NCBI GenBank assembly: GCA_947495425.1
Contig: CANLYR010000005.1
Coordinates: 104,495-168,494 of the forward strand
DNA from: an uncultured Aquimarina sp.
GTDB taxonomy: Bacteria > Bacteroidota > Bacteroidia > Flavobacteriales > Flavobacteriaceae
Direction of reading: 5' to 3'
Length of the DNA stretch: 64,000 nucleotides
In this document: in pieces, positions 18,911 to 28,237 of the stretch
Numbering within the stretch: the stretch's first letter is position 1
How the letters are laid out: each line of letters starts with the position of its first letter
The notes under the pieces: generated by a model
What the model saw: the letters and a program-made list of their open reading frames with translations, nothing else
Told to the model about the DNA's origin: nothing
The model's database searches: none
Position numbers and translations under genes: made by a program

Positions 18911-20608
18911 ATGAAAACTCTTTTTTATTATACTGCTATTCTTTTTTTATGTACAACCTATATCGTTGCGCAAGATAGAATTACAGGAGAACCTTTTGCA
19001 ACCCGTTCTGAAGTACTAGGTCAAAATGGAATGGTAGCTACCAGTCATCCTTTGGCTACTCAGATAGGGCTTGATATCCTAAAAAGTGGAGGTAATGCCA
19101 TCGATGCAGCCATTGCGGCAAATGCGGCACTGGGACTCATGGAGCCTACAGGATGTGGTGTTGGTGGTGATCTTTTTGCTATCGTTTGGGATGGAAAAAC
19201 TAAAAAACTCTATGGTCTTAATGCCAGTGGACGTTCTCCTCAGAAACTTACGTTGGATTACTTTCAAAAAGAAGGGATGGAAAAAATACCGTCGTATGGA
19301 CCATTACCTGTAAGTGTGCCCGGTGCAGTTGATGGATGGTTTGAACTTCATAAGAAATTTGGTTCAAAGCCCATGACAGAAATTCTGTCGCCAGCTATCC
19401 AATATGCTGGAAATGGGTTTCCTTTGACCGAACTTATCTCCTGGTACATGCAGCGTACTGTCCCGCGTTTTGAATCCAAAGGGTTTCCCAACATAAAAGA
19501 TACCTATATCACCCAGAATGGAGGCAAACTGCCTAAAGAAGGTGAACTGTATAAAAATCCTTATCTCGCTAACACTTACCGAAGTCTCGCTAAAGGAGGA
19601 CGTGATGCTTTCTACAAAGGTGCTATTGCCAAAACTATTGACAAATTTATTAAAGAACAAGGCGGATTTCTATCGGCCAAAGATTTCTCGGCTCATACCT
19701 CAGAATGGGTAGAGCCAGTATCTATTAACTATAGAGGCTATGATGTTTGGGAATTACCTCCAAACGGACAGGGAATTGCAGCACTTCAAATGCTACAGGT
19801 ATTAAAAGGATATGACTTTTCTAATATTGAATTTGGAAGCACAGCGCATCTACATCTTTTTACCGAGGCTAAAAAATTGGCCTTTGAAGATCGCGCAAAA
19901 TACTATGCTGATATGGATTTTTTTGATGTTCCTGTGACGCAATTACTGTCAGAAGCATATGCCGAAAACAGAAGAAAACAAATTGGAGCTAAAGCAGGAA
20001 CATACAGCGCAGGTGAAATTTCTGCTGGTGAGACCATTTATATGACGGTAGCCGACAAGGAAGGAACCATGATATCCCTAATTCAAAGTAATTATCGAGG
20101 AATGGGTTCTGGTATGGTTCCTCCAAAACTTGGTTTTATGCTGCAAGATCGTGGTGAATTGTTTAGCTTAAAAAAAGGGCAGGCTAATACCTATGAACCT
20201 GGTAAACGCCCTTTTCACACTATAATTCCCGCCTTCATTACCAAAAACGGTAACCCTTTTGTTAGTTTCGGAGTTATGGGGGGTGATTTTCAACCTATGG
20301 GACATACGCAAATCGTCATGAATCTTATTGACTTTGATATGAATTTACAGGAGGCTGGTGATGCTCCACGTTGGGATCATACTGGTGGAGCAAGCCCGAT
20401 GGGAAAGACCACTCAGAATACTGGAATGATACGAGTAGAATCTGGGATCCCTTACACTACGATAAGAGGATTAATGGATAAAGGTCATAAAATAGGCACT
20501 GCTCGAGGAGTGTACGGAGGATATCAAGCTATTTTATGGGATGATAAAAACAAGGTATATCACGGAGCTTCAGAAAGTCGAAAAGACGGACAAGCGGCAG
20601 GATATTAA
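18911..20608 (+). CDS. ggt: Gamma-glutamyltransferase, secreted
   Basis: A 565-residue Ntn-hydrolase that cleaves and transfers the gamma-glutamyl group of glutathione and related peptides in the periplasm. It has a signal peptide (residues 1-20, ending IVAQ), the large-subunit motif GGNAIDAAIAANAALG near residue 62, and the autoprocessing site before T375 in GETIYMTVADKEG. The glycine-rich GVMGGDFQPMGH follows in the small subunit. Residues after the nucleophile (TIYMT rather than TTH) match the gamma-glutamyltransferase-like subgroup more than classical GGT, so the preferred substrate is open. It overlaps the convergent metallophosphatase gene by four bases. Confidence 0.93.
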   Translation: MKTLFYYTAILFLCTTYIVAQDRITGEPFATRSEVLGQNGMVATSHPLATQIGLDILKSGGNAIDAAIAANAALGLMEPTGCGVGGDLFAIVWDGKTKKLYGLNASGRSPQKLTLDYFQKEGMEKIPSYGPLPVSVPGAVDGWFELHKKFGSKPMTEILSPAIQYAGNGFPLTELISWYMQRTVPRFESKGFPNIKDTYITQNGGKLPKEGELYKNPYLANTYRSLAKGGRDAFYKGAIAKTIDKFIKEQGGFLSAKDFSAHTSEWVEPVSINYRGYDVWELPPNGQGIAALQMLQVLKGYDFSNIEFGSTAHLHLFTEAKKLAFEDRAKYYADMDFFDVPVTQLLSEAYAENRRKQIGAKAGTYSAGEISAGETIYMTVADKEGTMISLIQSNYRGMGSGMVPPKLGFMLQDRGELFSLKKGQANTYEPGKRPFHTIIPAFITKNGNPFVSFGVMGGDFQPMGHTQIVMNLIDFDMNLQEAGDAPRWDHTGGASPMGKTTQNTGMIRVESGIPYTTIRGLMDKGHKIGTARGVYGGYQAILWDDKNKVYHGASESRKDGQAAGY

Positions 20609-21516
20609 ACTATTTGTGTATTTCCTTGGTACGTTTTGTCTATTTGATGATCAAAATAAAAATCTATTCTTCCTAAATACAAGCCATAACAACCCACTTG
20701 GTTCACTAGAACATCTTTGTCTTTTTTGTTTTTTACTACGGTTGGTTTATCGAGAAAGGTATGGGTGTGTCCGCCTATAATCAGATCAATATCTTCTGTA
20801 TTGCGAGCAAGATGAAGGTCACTCATCTTATCCGGTTGACTTTTATAGTCATATCCCAAATGCGATAAACATATAACCAAGTCGCACTGTTCTTCTGTCT
20901 TTAATATGTTGCTCATGTCCTGAGCAATCTCTATGGGATTGAGATATTTGGTTTCTTTGTAGAGTTCTTTGGTAACAAGACCCTCTAACTGTATGCCTAA
21001 ACCAAAAACACCAATCTTAATACCGTCTTTAATCAATATTTCGTAAGGTTTCACCCAGGTATCCATGACCGTATTGGTAAAATCATAATTGGCAGAAACA
21101 AATTTGAATTGGGCATTAGGGAGTTGAGCATGTAACCCTTCAATACCGTTATCAAAATCATGATTACCGATAGTTGCTACATCGTATTTAAGCATACTCA
21201 TTAACTTAAATTCGAGTTCGCCCCCGTAAAAATTAAAATAAGGCGTTCCTTGAAAAATATCTCCGGCATCTAACAATATTGTGTTTGGGTTTTCTTTCCT
21301 TATATTTTCAATAATCGTTGCTCTTCTCGCAACACCGCCTTTATTCGCATTTCTACCATGATCTGGTCCAAAGGGATCTATATGACTATGCACATCGTTG
21401 GTATGCAAAATCGTTATTTTTTTTGCTTGGCTAACAGAAAAAGAGGACAAACCCACTCCTCCTAAGGTAACTAACGATGCTGCTGCGGTCTGTTTTACAA
21501 ATGTTCTTCGTTTCAT
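20605..21516 (-). CDS. 5'-nucleotidase-type metallophosphatase, N-terminal half of a split UshA
   Basis: A 303-residue calcineurin-like metallophosphoesterase. The N-terminus MKRRTFVKQ followed by a hydrophobic run looks like a Tat signal. Dimetal motifs in order are TNDVHSHID, DAGDIFQGT, GNHDFDNG, LSHLGYD and GGHTHTF. It corresponds to the catalytic half of UshA-type 5'-nucleotidases but lacks their substrate-binding C-terminal domain, which is encoded by the gene just upstream (21529-22296, 12 bp away, same operon). Probably it removes phosphate from extracytoplasmic nucleotides as a two-protein complex. Confidence 0.92.
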   Translation of the reverse strand: MKRRTFVKQTAAASLVTLGGVGLSSFSVSQAKKITILHTNDVHSHIDPFGPDHGRNANKGGVARRATIIENIRKENPNTILLDAGDIFQGTPYFNFYGGELEFKLMSMLKYDVATIGNHDFDNGIEGLHAQLPNAQFKFVSANYDFTNTVMDTWVKPYEILIKDGIKIGVFGLGIQLEGLVTKELYKETKYLNPIEIAQDMSNILKTEEQCDLVICLSHLGYDYKSQPDKMSDLHLARNTEDIDLIIGGHTHTFLDKPTVVKNKKDKDVLVNQVGCYGLYLGRIDFYFDHQIDKTYQGNTQIV

Positions 21517-21528
21517 TTTATGATCTGG

Positions 21529-22296
21529 TTAGTTAATTTGTATAAATCGATCATCTATTGTAGGCATTATTGTATCGACTTTTTTAAAATAATCAATCAT
21601 CGCATTTCTAATTTTGTATTGTAACGGATATGATTTTTCGCTTCGCTTAAAAAAATACATCGCATCCCCCCCATTAAATAAATAATCATTGGTTGCGACA
21701 TAGTAAGTAGCATCATCCTTAATTTCTGCATCGTTTATTAAGGCCTTTATGAGATCAAAGTTAGCATCGACAGTTAGCTTTATCCCTGCGATGGGATGTG
21801 GTTTTTGGGATTCTTGCAAATAGGTGATCAGTTCTTTAATTAAAACACCCTTCATTTCGACTACTACCAAACTATTTTCAAAAGGCATAACTTGATAAGC
21901 CGTACGTGCACTAATATTACCTTTTGGGATGGGCGCACGAATTCCGCCAAAGTTTAACAGCACCATATCGATTGTATCTTTGGTTCTGGATATAAAGATT
22001 GGATTTGCTTGTTCTAAAACGATATCAGCCATCAAATTACCAATAGCTGTATTCAATTTTCCATCACCTTTAGCATATGTTTCTGGCGAATACGCCAGAA
22101 CACTATCTAGGTTTTTCTTTACATTTTCTCTATACGGTTGGATAAAATTTTCAATATCAACATTACCGGGTGTACTATCATTTATTTCGATTCTTGTACT
22201 TTCAACTTTTACGAGATGCTTCTTTTTATGACAAGCAGAAAGAAGTGTTAAGCATAAAAGTAGTACAAACGAAATGCGTTTTAAGAATGACCTCAT
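21529..22296 (-). CDS. 5'-nucleotidase C-terminal-domain lipoprotein
   Basis: A 255-residue lipoprotein (lipobox LLSAC at about residues 18-22) that consists of the 5'-nucleotidase C-terminal domain: GDGKLNTAIGNLMADI, LLNFGGIRAPIPKG and NDYLFNGGDAMYFF are the recognisable motifs that bind the nucleoside part. It has no metallophosphatase domain. The next gene supplies that half, so nucleotide binding and catalysis are split between two polypeptides. A fused enzyme is the usual arrangement in proteobacteria. Confidence 0.92.
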   Translation of the reverse strand: MRSFLKRISFVLLLCLTLLSACHKKKHLVKVESTRIEINDSTPGNVDIENFIQPYRENVKKNLDSVLAYSPETYAKGDGKLNTAIGNLMADIVLEQANPIFISRTKDTIDMVLLNFGGIRAPIPKGNISARTAYQVMPFENSLVVVEMKGVLIKELITYLQESQKPHPIAGIKLTVDANFDLIKALINDAEIKDDATYYVATNDYLFNGGDAMYFFKRSEKSYPLQYKIRNAMIDYFKKVDTIMPTIDDRFIQIN

Positions 22297-22431
22297 TGGT
22301 GTATATATTCAATAGGATTCACAAGTATAAGGTTTTTTAACACTGAAAAAGAAAACCATCTTAATAAATTAAACTTATCTTAACTTTTTCTATTTCCTAA
22401 AAAATGGACTAAATGTCAATAAAGGATACTA

Positions 22432-24306
22432 TTATTCTCGTAATATAATCTCGTCAATACTATTTAACGTATCTGGATTAATTACTTTCATACTTACTTT
22501 TTTACCGTCAACATAAAAGAGACAAACTGCATTCTCTACACTAAAAGCCTCGGTAAATTTACTCCAAGGGAGTCTTTCTTGTGCATAGTAAGGTGCGCCC
22601 GAAGCTCCATTATTAATCTGATAAATAGGTCTTGAAATATTCAATTTTTTATGTGGATAGTCTTCTGGATAGATCGGAACTTCTCCTGTAATTTTTAGGC
22701 GGTTATAATTGTGCTCATCTCCTGTAAGCACGGCCAGCACTTTTGAACTCTGATTGATAAGGATATTCAAGTACTCATCTCTACGCTCTATGATACCTTT
22801 ATTTACTGATTTCCCGGCTATAATTGGTCTCATTTTATTATTTCCATTGTACCACATATCATCGCGACTATGTCCTCCATTGGGAAAAACTGGGGTATGT
22901 TGTGTTACAAAAATATGATCGACGGTAGTATCTGCTTCAAATTTAGAAATTGTTTTTTGAAGCCATTCTAATTGGTTATCCATAATATAGCCATGAAGCC
23001 CTCCAGAAGTACTTGGATTACCAGGCAAACTGGGTACATACCAGTAATCACTATTTAATACGATAACCGCTATGTTGTCGTATTGATACTGATATACATT
23101 TTCGGCATAGGATGGAAAATCGGTAGTTTCAGAAGATGGATCAAACGTACTTCCGTCTTCACTATTCAGAGTCGAAATGGGATTCACAAAAGCTTCTGCA
23201 AAAGCATTCTCAGCAGATGATGTCTCAAAAGGAAACTTGTCTACAAAACCTTTTCTTTTTCCTTTACCATCGTAAAAAACATATCCAAGTGCTTCGTGAT
23301 TACCCATGCCTACTTGAAAAGGCATGTAATGCCAGAAAGGTTCTACCGCTTTTTTCCAGTTTGTATACTGTAATTGCGTCTCAGCATTATTATTTAAATA
23401 CCCATTGATCATATCTCCGCTAAACTGTACAAATGCAGCATCATTAGAAAACGCAACTGCAGCCATTTTTTTCATTATATAAGCATTTGCACCATAAATC
23501 TTTCGTTCACCACCTCCAGTGGCGTGGCGACTATCGCTAGTATATGCAAAAACAAAAGGTTTGCGACTTCCTGATTTAGGAGCTGTATTCAAATGATATT
23601 CTTGTGTGCAATCACCATATGAAACAGTATATGAATAACGTGTTGCAGGTTTTAAATTAGCTACTGTGATCTCATGGTGTGTATCTTCTGGGCTTTCAAT
23701 TACACGATTGTCTATACGCAATTGTGCTTTTATGGGAACTGTTGTATTAAACCATACCGTTGCACTGGTATCTGTACGTTTATTCACAAATGGGCCTTCA
23801 TATAATGTAGGTATTGCTTGAAACGGTCCTTTTCCTCTTAAGGAAACCTCCCCATCATACACAATCATCCCACTTTTATCTATGAGACGATATCCTATAT
23901 GCAGTAGTTCTTTTTTTTGCCAATCCACAAAGTCATAAGGATATCTAAAATTATTTTTAATATTGATTTCAATTTTTCCTTTATCTAGAGGCTTAGAAAA
24001 ACGAAAAACAGGTAGAGGATGAGGAGCTTTTCCATACGGAATGAGACCATAGGTAATAGATCCTTCAAAATTCCCAAAATCTAAAGCAACACCTTTATCG
24101 GTTCCTTTAGGGTTACCAAATAATTGAGGTAAGGAATAGTTCTCAACTTCCTTAGAAGCGTAATAACGGTTCTCGCCATCAACAAGATATACTCTTTTGT
24201 TGTCAACTTCTATATTACTATAACTCTTTGGGATTTTTATATCTTGATCCTGAGCCTTGGATAAGGTTATGATACATAGAAAACCTATATAAATTATGTT
24301 TTTCAT
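22432..24306 (-). CDS. Purple acid phosphatase-like metallophosphoesterase, secreted
   Basis: A 624-residue exported enzyme with signal peptide (residues 1-18). Residues of about 165-245 are a fibronectin-III-like purple-acid-phosphatase N-domain. The metal-binding motifs follow: AYTSDSRHA, FSGDMINGY, GNHEALG, VTQHTPVFPNGGHS and TGDEHNYNRL. A long insertion lies between GNHE and the last two motifs. Substrate unknown; with the split nucleotidase and gamma-glutamyltransferase it makes a small cluster of secreted scavenging hydrolases. It is followed 135 bp later by the lipoprotein gene in the same direction. Confidence 0.88.
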   Translation of the reverse strand: MKNIIYIGFLCIITLSKAQDQDIKIPKSYSNIEVDNKRVYLVDGENRYYASKEVENYSLPQLFGNPKGTDKGVALDFGNFEGSITYGLIPYGKAPHPLPVFRFSKPLDKGKIEINIKNNFRYPYDFVDWQKKELLHIGYRLIDKSGMIVYDGEVSLRGKGPFQAIPTLYEGPFVNKRTDTSATVWFNTTVPIKAQLRIDNRVIESPEDTHHEITVANLKPATRYSYTVSYGDCTQEYHLNTAPKSGSRKPFVFAYTSDSRHATGGGERKIYGANAYIMKKMAAVAFSNDAAFVQFSGDMINGYLNNNAETQLQYTNWKKAVEPFWHYMPFQVGMGNHEALGYVFYDGKGKRKGFVDKFPFETSSAENAFAEAFVNPISTLNSEDGSTFDPSSETTDFPSYAENVYQYQYDNIAVIVLNSDYWYVPSLPGNPSTSGGLHGYIMDNQLEWLQKTISKFEADTTVDHIFVTQHTPVFPNGGHSRDDMWYNGNNKMRPIIAGKSVNKGIIERRDEYLNILINQSSKVLAVLTGDEHNYNRLKITGEVPIYPEDYPHKKLNISRPIYQINNGASGAPYYAQERLPWSKFTEAFSVENAVCLFYVDGKKVSMKVINPDTLNSIDEIILRE

Positions 24307-24412
24307 TTTCTGATTTTTTTCTTGTTGAAATACTTATGTTGTGATTAATTTTTAGATAATTTTATTATATAAATTTCACAATTTAAAACTTAAAATAAAA
24401 TAACTATGCATT

Positions 24413-24689
24413 TCACTCAATTAATCTGCCCGTAGCTTCTTTTAGTATATAATTACAGTGGTCTACATCATCAATGTTCAGTTCTAATATTCCCGTACTT
24501 TCAACAATCTGATCCATTGTAAACTTCGGTTTTTTGTTTAAAGACGACTTCTATGATGCTTTCTGCACCTGCTCCACCACAGAAAAAACAGGAAGATCTA
24601 GGGTTTTTTGAAATCAAATAAAATTCATCTTCTTCAATAGTAAAATCTAAAAAATAACCTTTAATACGAATTCGAGCAGCTTTATAGCA
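24413..24689 (-). pseudogene. Remnant of a small Cys-containing protein gene, frameshifted
   Basis: Read on the minus strand, one frame gives IRIKGYFLDFTIEEDEFYLI, then SKNPRSSCFFCGGAGAESII and EVVF before a stop. A shifted frame then gives MDQIVESTGILELNIDDVDH and CNYILKEATGRLIE before a stop at 24413-24415. The two pieces join naturally at about 24530-24545 and read as one protein with a CFFCGG motif and a C-terminal NIDDVDHCNYIL segment. I recognise this as a small conserved Bacteroidota type without a known function. The start has been lost. Confidence 0.6.
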
Positions 24690-24930
24690 CTAAAGCATAT
24701 TAAAAATTATACGCTTTATTTTGATCAAACTAAAACTCGTTCTTTTGTTGTATTTCAAAAGTACTTTGATTTATTATCTGTGTCATCCATTATTTTTATG
24801 GTTAATTTCTTTAAATCCTATTTAGAAGTAGGAAGAAGAAAATCAAAAAATGACATATAGCGTTCAAAACTCTTGTTTTTAGAGAATGTAAACCGTTTAG
24901 AAAATTAAAAGTATTTTTAGCAAATACAAA

Positions 24931-24956
24931 TAAATCCCGAGAAAACTCGGGATTTA
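24931..24956. terminator. Perfect 11-bp hairpin with AAAA loop
   Basis: Arms TAAATCCCGAG and CTCGGGATTTA with an AAAA loop. It has the look of a Bacteroidota intrinsic terminator, but no intact gene ends nearby and there is no long T-run on either side. It may be a relic of lost genes. Confidence 0.5.
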
Positions 24957-25868
24957 TGGTAGGGCAAAAAAAGGAAAAGCCTGCATAGTTATTATCAAAT
25001 CAGGCATGCGTCCTCAACAAAAATTAAACAACCACTATTGAGCATTATCAACGTCTTCTAAATTTTTCTTTTTCATATTCAGACATCTTTTGCATTAGGG
25101 CTAATTCAAAGATCCTCTCTGTAGGCAGAGAGCATTCGGATCCGACATCCAATGCCATAGTAAGCTGTTTTCATGTTGTATATATAGCATATACGAAAAG
25201 AATAACGATATGGTTTTTTAAAATTTAAAAAAAATACTCCGTCATGCTTATGTACTATATTTTGAAGTTACTTAGGTAATTCCATTGATCTAGCGTACCT
25301 GATTGGATAAGGATATCCGGGAGAAATTCGTTCACGAACAGTTTTTAAAATTACAAAACATATTTCGAATCAGGATTGCATTAATAAACCCCTGATCCAT
25401 CTTACAAGATACTGGAGTTTTATTAAAGCCTATAAACTACTAACAGTTATAAGATAATATTTGCCTTTCCAAAAAGCGGGATACTGAGGCGTAAAATTAA
25501 TTTCTTCTTCAGTTTGTGATTTATCTATAAATCTTCATAGCTACTCATTCAAAATTTTCTTCAATCAATAGATGCCAATGTATTATTTGATACTGATTGC
25601 ATCAATTTTATCAGAAAAACTGTTTTCTTTTTAAGATATCCACAAAATTTTCTAACGTTGAATCTCAACCGTAAAATATATTAAAATAAATTTTTAGATC
25701 ATTCTTATAATAGCTTCTCTCCAACACCTCTTACCGAATGAGACAAGAAAGTATAGTGATACTAATTGTATTAACACCATGGAAATTCATATTAAGAATT
25801 TTTTAACAAGTTTTAGAAAACTACACCCGAGAATTCTTCGTAAGTAAGGTGAATTCTAAATCTAAATT

Positions 25869-26744
25869 ATGAAAGTAAGAACAATTATAATGTTTTCGGC
25901 CTTAGTGGCATCTACATTATGTTTCGCCCAAAGCCCTATCGATGGGTTTATGAAAAAAAAAGGTAAAGGAAGTATTACATTATCCCAATCTATGGAAAGT
26001 TATGACGAAGTTTTCCTTGTACCTGAAAAAGTAGACCGTGTTCCTGTGTTTGATCAAGTAGATATCAGTGCCACTTCACTATATGTTGATTATTCACTGA
26101 CAGACGATTTTATGATCGTAGCCAATTTACCATTTATACGGTCTGAAGGTAGGGCTAATGAAGCTAATCAAGAAAACAATGGTTTTGAAAATGAACGCGA
26201 AGGAGTGCAAGACCTAGGTCTGTACACAAAATATAGATTTTACACTACTAAAATAGGAAAAAGTAAACTCGATTTTATAGGAAGTTTAGGTATTGAATTT
26301 CCTATTGGTAATTACGAAGTGGATGAAGGTTTGCAATCTATTATCGCTATTGGAAACCGATCTACCGATATAAATAGTTCAGGTATCGTGACCTATAAAC
26401 ACAATTCTGGATTTTTCGCTACTGGTCAAATAGGATATAGCATAAGAAACAACGACGTGCCGGATGCTTTTTCAAATCAACTGAAATTAGGGTATGCTGC
26501 AGAAAAATTTTACGTGGATGCCTATGTTGCCAATCAAATCTCTCAGGATGGAGTTGATATACTAGGCGAAGGATTTAATGGTTTTTTTCCTGCTACTCGG
26601 GTAAATTACACGAGGATAGGACTTAATGCTTACATTCCAGTAGTCAATAATTTCGGTATTTCAGGAGGAGCAAATACCTATGTTGCTGGAAGAAATTTAG
26701 GTGTATCGACAGGATTTTATGGAGGTCTTACCTACTCGTTTTAA
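25869..26744 (+). CDS. Outer-membrane beta-barrel protein, function unknown
   Basis: A 291-residue exported protein with signal peptide (residues 1-21, ending CFAQ). The remainder is built of short amphipathic strands with periodic aromatic residues and ends in LTYSF, as outer-membrane barrels do. Motifs such as SLYVDYSLTDDFMIVANLPF resemble the MetA-pathway/phenol-degradation-like transporter barrels, but I cannot assign a substrate. The fasciclin lipoprotein follows 25 bp later, so the two are probably co-expressed. Confidence 0.72.
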   Translation: MKVRTIIMFSALVASTLCFAQSPIDGFMKKKGKGSITLSQSMESYDEVFLVPEKVDRVPVFDQVDISATSLYVDYSLTDDFMIVANLPFIRSEGRANEANQENNGFENEREGVQDLGLYTKYRFYTTKIGKSKLDFIGSLGIEFPIGNYEVDEGLQSIIAIGNRSTDINSSGIVTYKHNSGFFATGQIGYSIRNNDVPDAFSNQLKLGYAAEKFYVDAYVANQISQDGVDILGEGFNGFFPATRVNYTRIGLNAYIPVVNNFGISGGANTYVAGRNLGVSTGFYGGLTYSF

Positions 26745-26769
26745 TATTAACCAATAAATTTTTACAATA

Positions 26770-27768
26770 ATGAATATTCTACATAAAATAAACAATTTAA
26801 TTTTCCTATTTATAGTTACCACTATTATTTTTAGTTGCGAAACAGAAAGTGCCTATGAGGACGTACCGCCAACTATTGCGAACATAGCAGTTAGTAACCC
26901 TGCTTTTAGCACCTTAGAAGAGGCTGCTATTACCGGTGGCGTAGCTGTTACTCTTAGTAACCCGAACCCAAATGATCCTTCTGGAGATTATACTGTATTT
27001 GCGCCAACAAATGATGCATTTGCAAGATTAGGTCTCGACGAAAACACATTGGGTGTACTTCAGAAAGATTTTTTGACAAACACCCTTCTATACCATGTTT
27101 CCAATGGAAACTTAGCAGGTAATAATATTTCAGAAGGTGATATGTCTATGTCTGCATTAGAGATAAACCGACGTTTTATAAGCCGTGACAATGAACTTTT
27201 TATTAACGGATCAAAAATTTTAGCTACCGACGTAGATGCAATCAATGGCACAGTTCATGTTATCGATAAGGTCATGATCGCTACAGGAGGGAATATAGTA
27301 GAATCTGCACTGTCCCTCAACGATGCAGCAGTTTTTGTTAATCCAGAGCTATCTTTTCTTGTAGAAGCCGTAGTTTATACCGAATTAGTTGATGCACTGA
27401 GTAATCCAGATGCTAATTTTACAGTTTTTGCACCTACTGATCAGGCTTTTATAGATTTGGGTACTGCATTAGGTCTTACATTTACAGAACCTTCTGATAT
27501 ACGACAATTACCTCAAGAGTTGGTTACAGCTGTTTTGCTTAATCATGTCTTTGCAGACGTATCTGCAGATAAATTTACCTCGGAACTATCTGCCGGTAGA
27601 TTCGATACTTTAGGCGAAGACACTATTACATTAGGAATGTATAATAATGGCCTACTTTCTGTTAGCGGATCTGGTAATATGAGCCCAGCTAACATGGTTA
27701 TTCCAGATGTCCAAACTACAAACGGTATTGTACATGTTATAGATCAAGTCCTTTTGACAAATATGTAA
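26770..27768 (+). CDS. Lipoprotein with two fasciclin (FAS1) domains
   Basis: A 332-residue protein. The lipobox is IIFSC at about residues 19-23. Two FAS1 domains follow (about 40-170 and 180-331), each with the diagnostic YTVFAPTNDAF / FTVFAPTDQAF element and a closing NGTVHVIDKV / NGIVHVIDQV element. FAS1 domains act in adhesion and matrix contact. The lipoprotein is probably on the cell surface or outer-membrane inner leaflet, and is expressed with the barrel protein upstream. Confidence 0.92.
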   Translation: MNILHKINNLIFLFIVTTIIFSCETESAYEDVPPTIANIAVSNPAFSTLEEAAITGGVAVTLSNPNPNDPSGDYTVFAPTNDAFARLGLDENTLGVLQKDFLTNTLLYHVSNGNLAGNNISEGDMSMSALEINRRFISRDNELFINGSKILATDVDAINGTVHVIDKVMIATGGNIVESALSLNDAAVFVNPELSFLVEAVVYTELVDALSNPDANFTVFAPTDQAFIDLGTALGLTFTEPSDIRQLPQELVTAVLLNHVFADVSADKFTSELSAGRFDTLGEDTITLGMYNNGLLSVSGSGNMSPANMVIPDVQTTNGIVHVIDQVLLTNM

Positions 27769-27795
27769 TATTTAGATTTAGAAGTAAGGACGGAG

Positions 27796-27821
27796 AACGG
27801 TTATGTTTTTACATAGCCGTT
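27796..27821 (+). terminator. Terminator after the fasciclin gene
   Basis: Arms AACGGTTATGT and ACATAGCCGTT (11 pairs, one of them G-T) with a TTTT loop, 27 bp past the stop codon. The T tail is short. Confidence 0.6.
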
Positions 27822-27917
27822 TTACATACTAAATACATCAACCCCCATTGATATTTAGAATTGATTGTGTAATATAAGTCTCACAGCTATGTAGAAAAAG
27901 ATGCTTGTAGTCTTTTC

Positions 27918-27990
27918 ATCGCAGTATGGTCTGAAAATTATCAAAATTTTCATTTGACCATGAACAAGCGCTACTCTAACAAGCTGCGAT
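27918..27990. other. Three nested helices in an intergenic region
   Basis: Within the 469-bp gap 27769-28237, three perfect inverted pairs nest: ATCGCAG (27918-27924) with CTGCGAT (27984-27990); ATGGTC (27926-27931) with GACCAT (27956-27961); GAAAATT (27933-27939) with AATTTTC (27945-27951). The whole could fold as one branched RNA. A short hairpin TGGACT-AAA-AGTCCA follows at 28090-28104. No gene is visible in the gap. Confidence 0.45.
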
Positions 27991-28237
27991 TTTATAGGAG
28001 TATCTTTTTAATAGGTTTTATAGGATAGTTTAATATTCTTTTCTGAAAAAATTTACTGAGCTACGTTTTAGGTTGAACTTTCGGTAATCTGGACTAAAAG
28101 TCCAAATGTTGCATCATAAAAGCTTTAAGTAAATTTTAACTCTTTTACTAGAACCTAACCATCTTTTCTCTCGTACATATTGATATACAATAATAACCTA
28201 AGGGTTTTGACAGAACAATAATTTTAAACAATTCATA

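Larger units (their letters stand above)
24307..25868. other. Gene-poor stretch of 1.56 kb
   Basis: No open frame of 60 codons or more occurs here. It holds a decayed gene (24413-24689), a perfect hairpin (24931-24956), a smaller hairpin with arms CTCTCTG and CAGAGAG (25115-25132), and otherwise AT-rich DNA with many stops in all frames. This looks like a decayed accessory insertion, but I see no intact transposase, integrase or flanking repeats. Confidence 0.55.

Noticed and set aside
18827..18972. GTG-started frame with a good GGAGG-like site that overlaps the gamma-glutamyltransferase start
   Set aside because: It would run out of frame through the signal peptide of a clear gene and shows no likeness to any protein.
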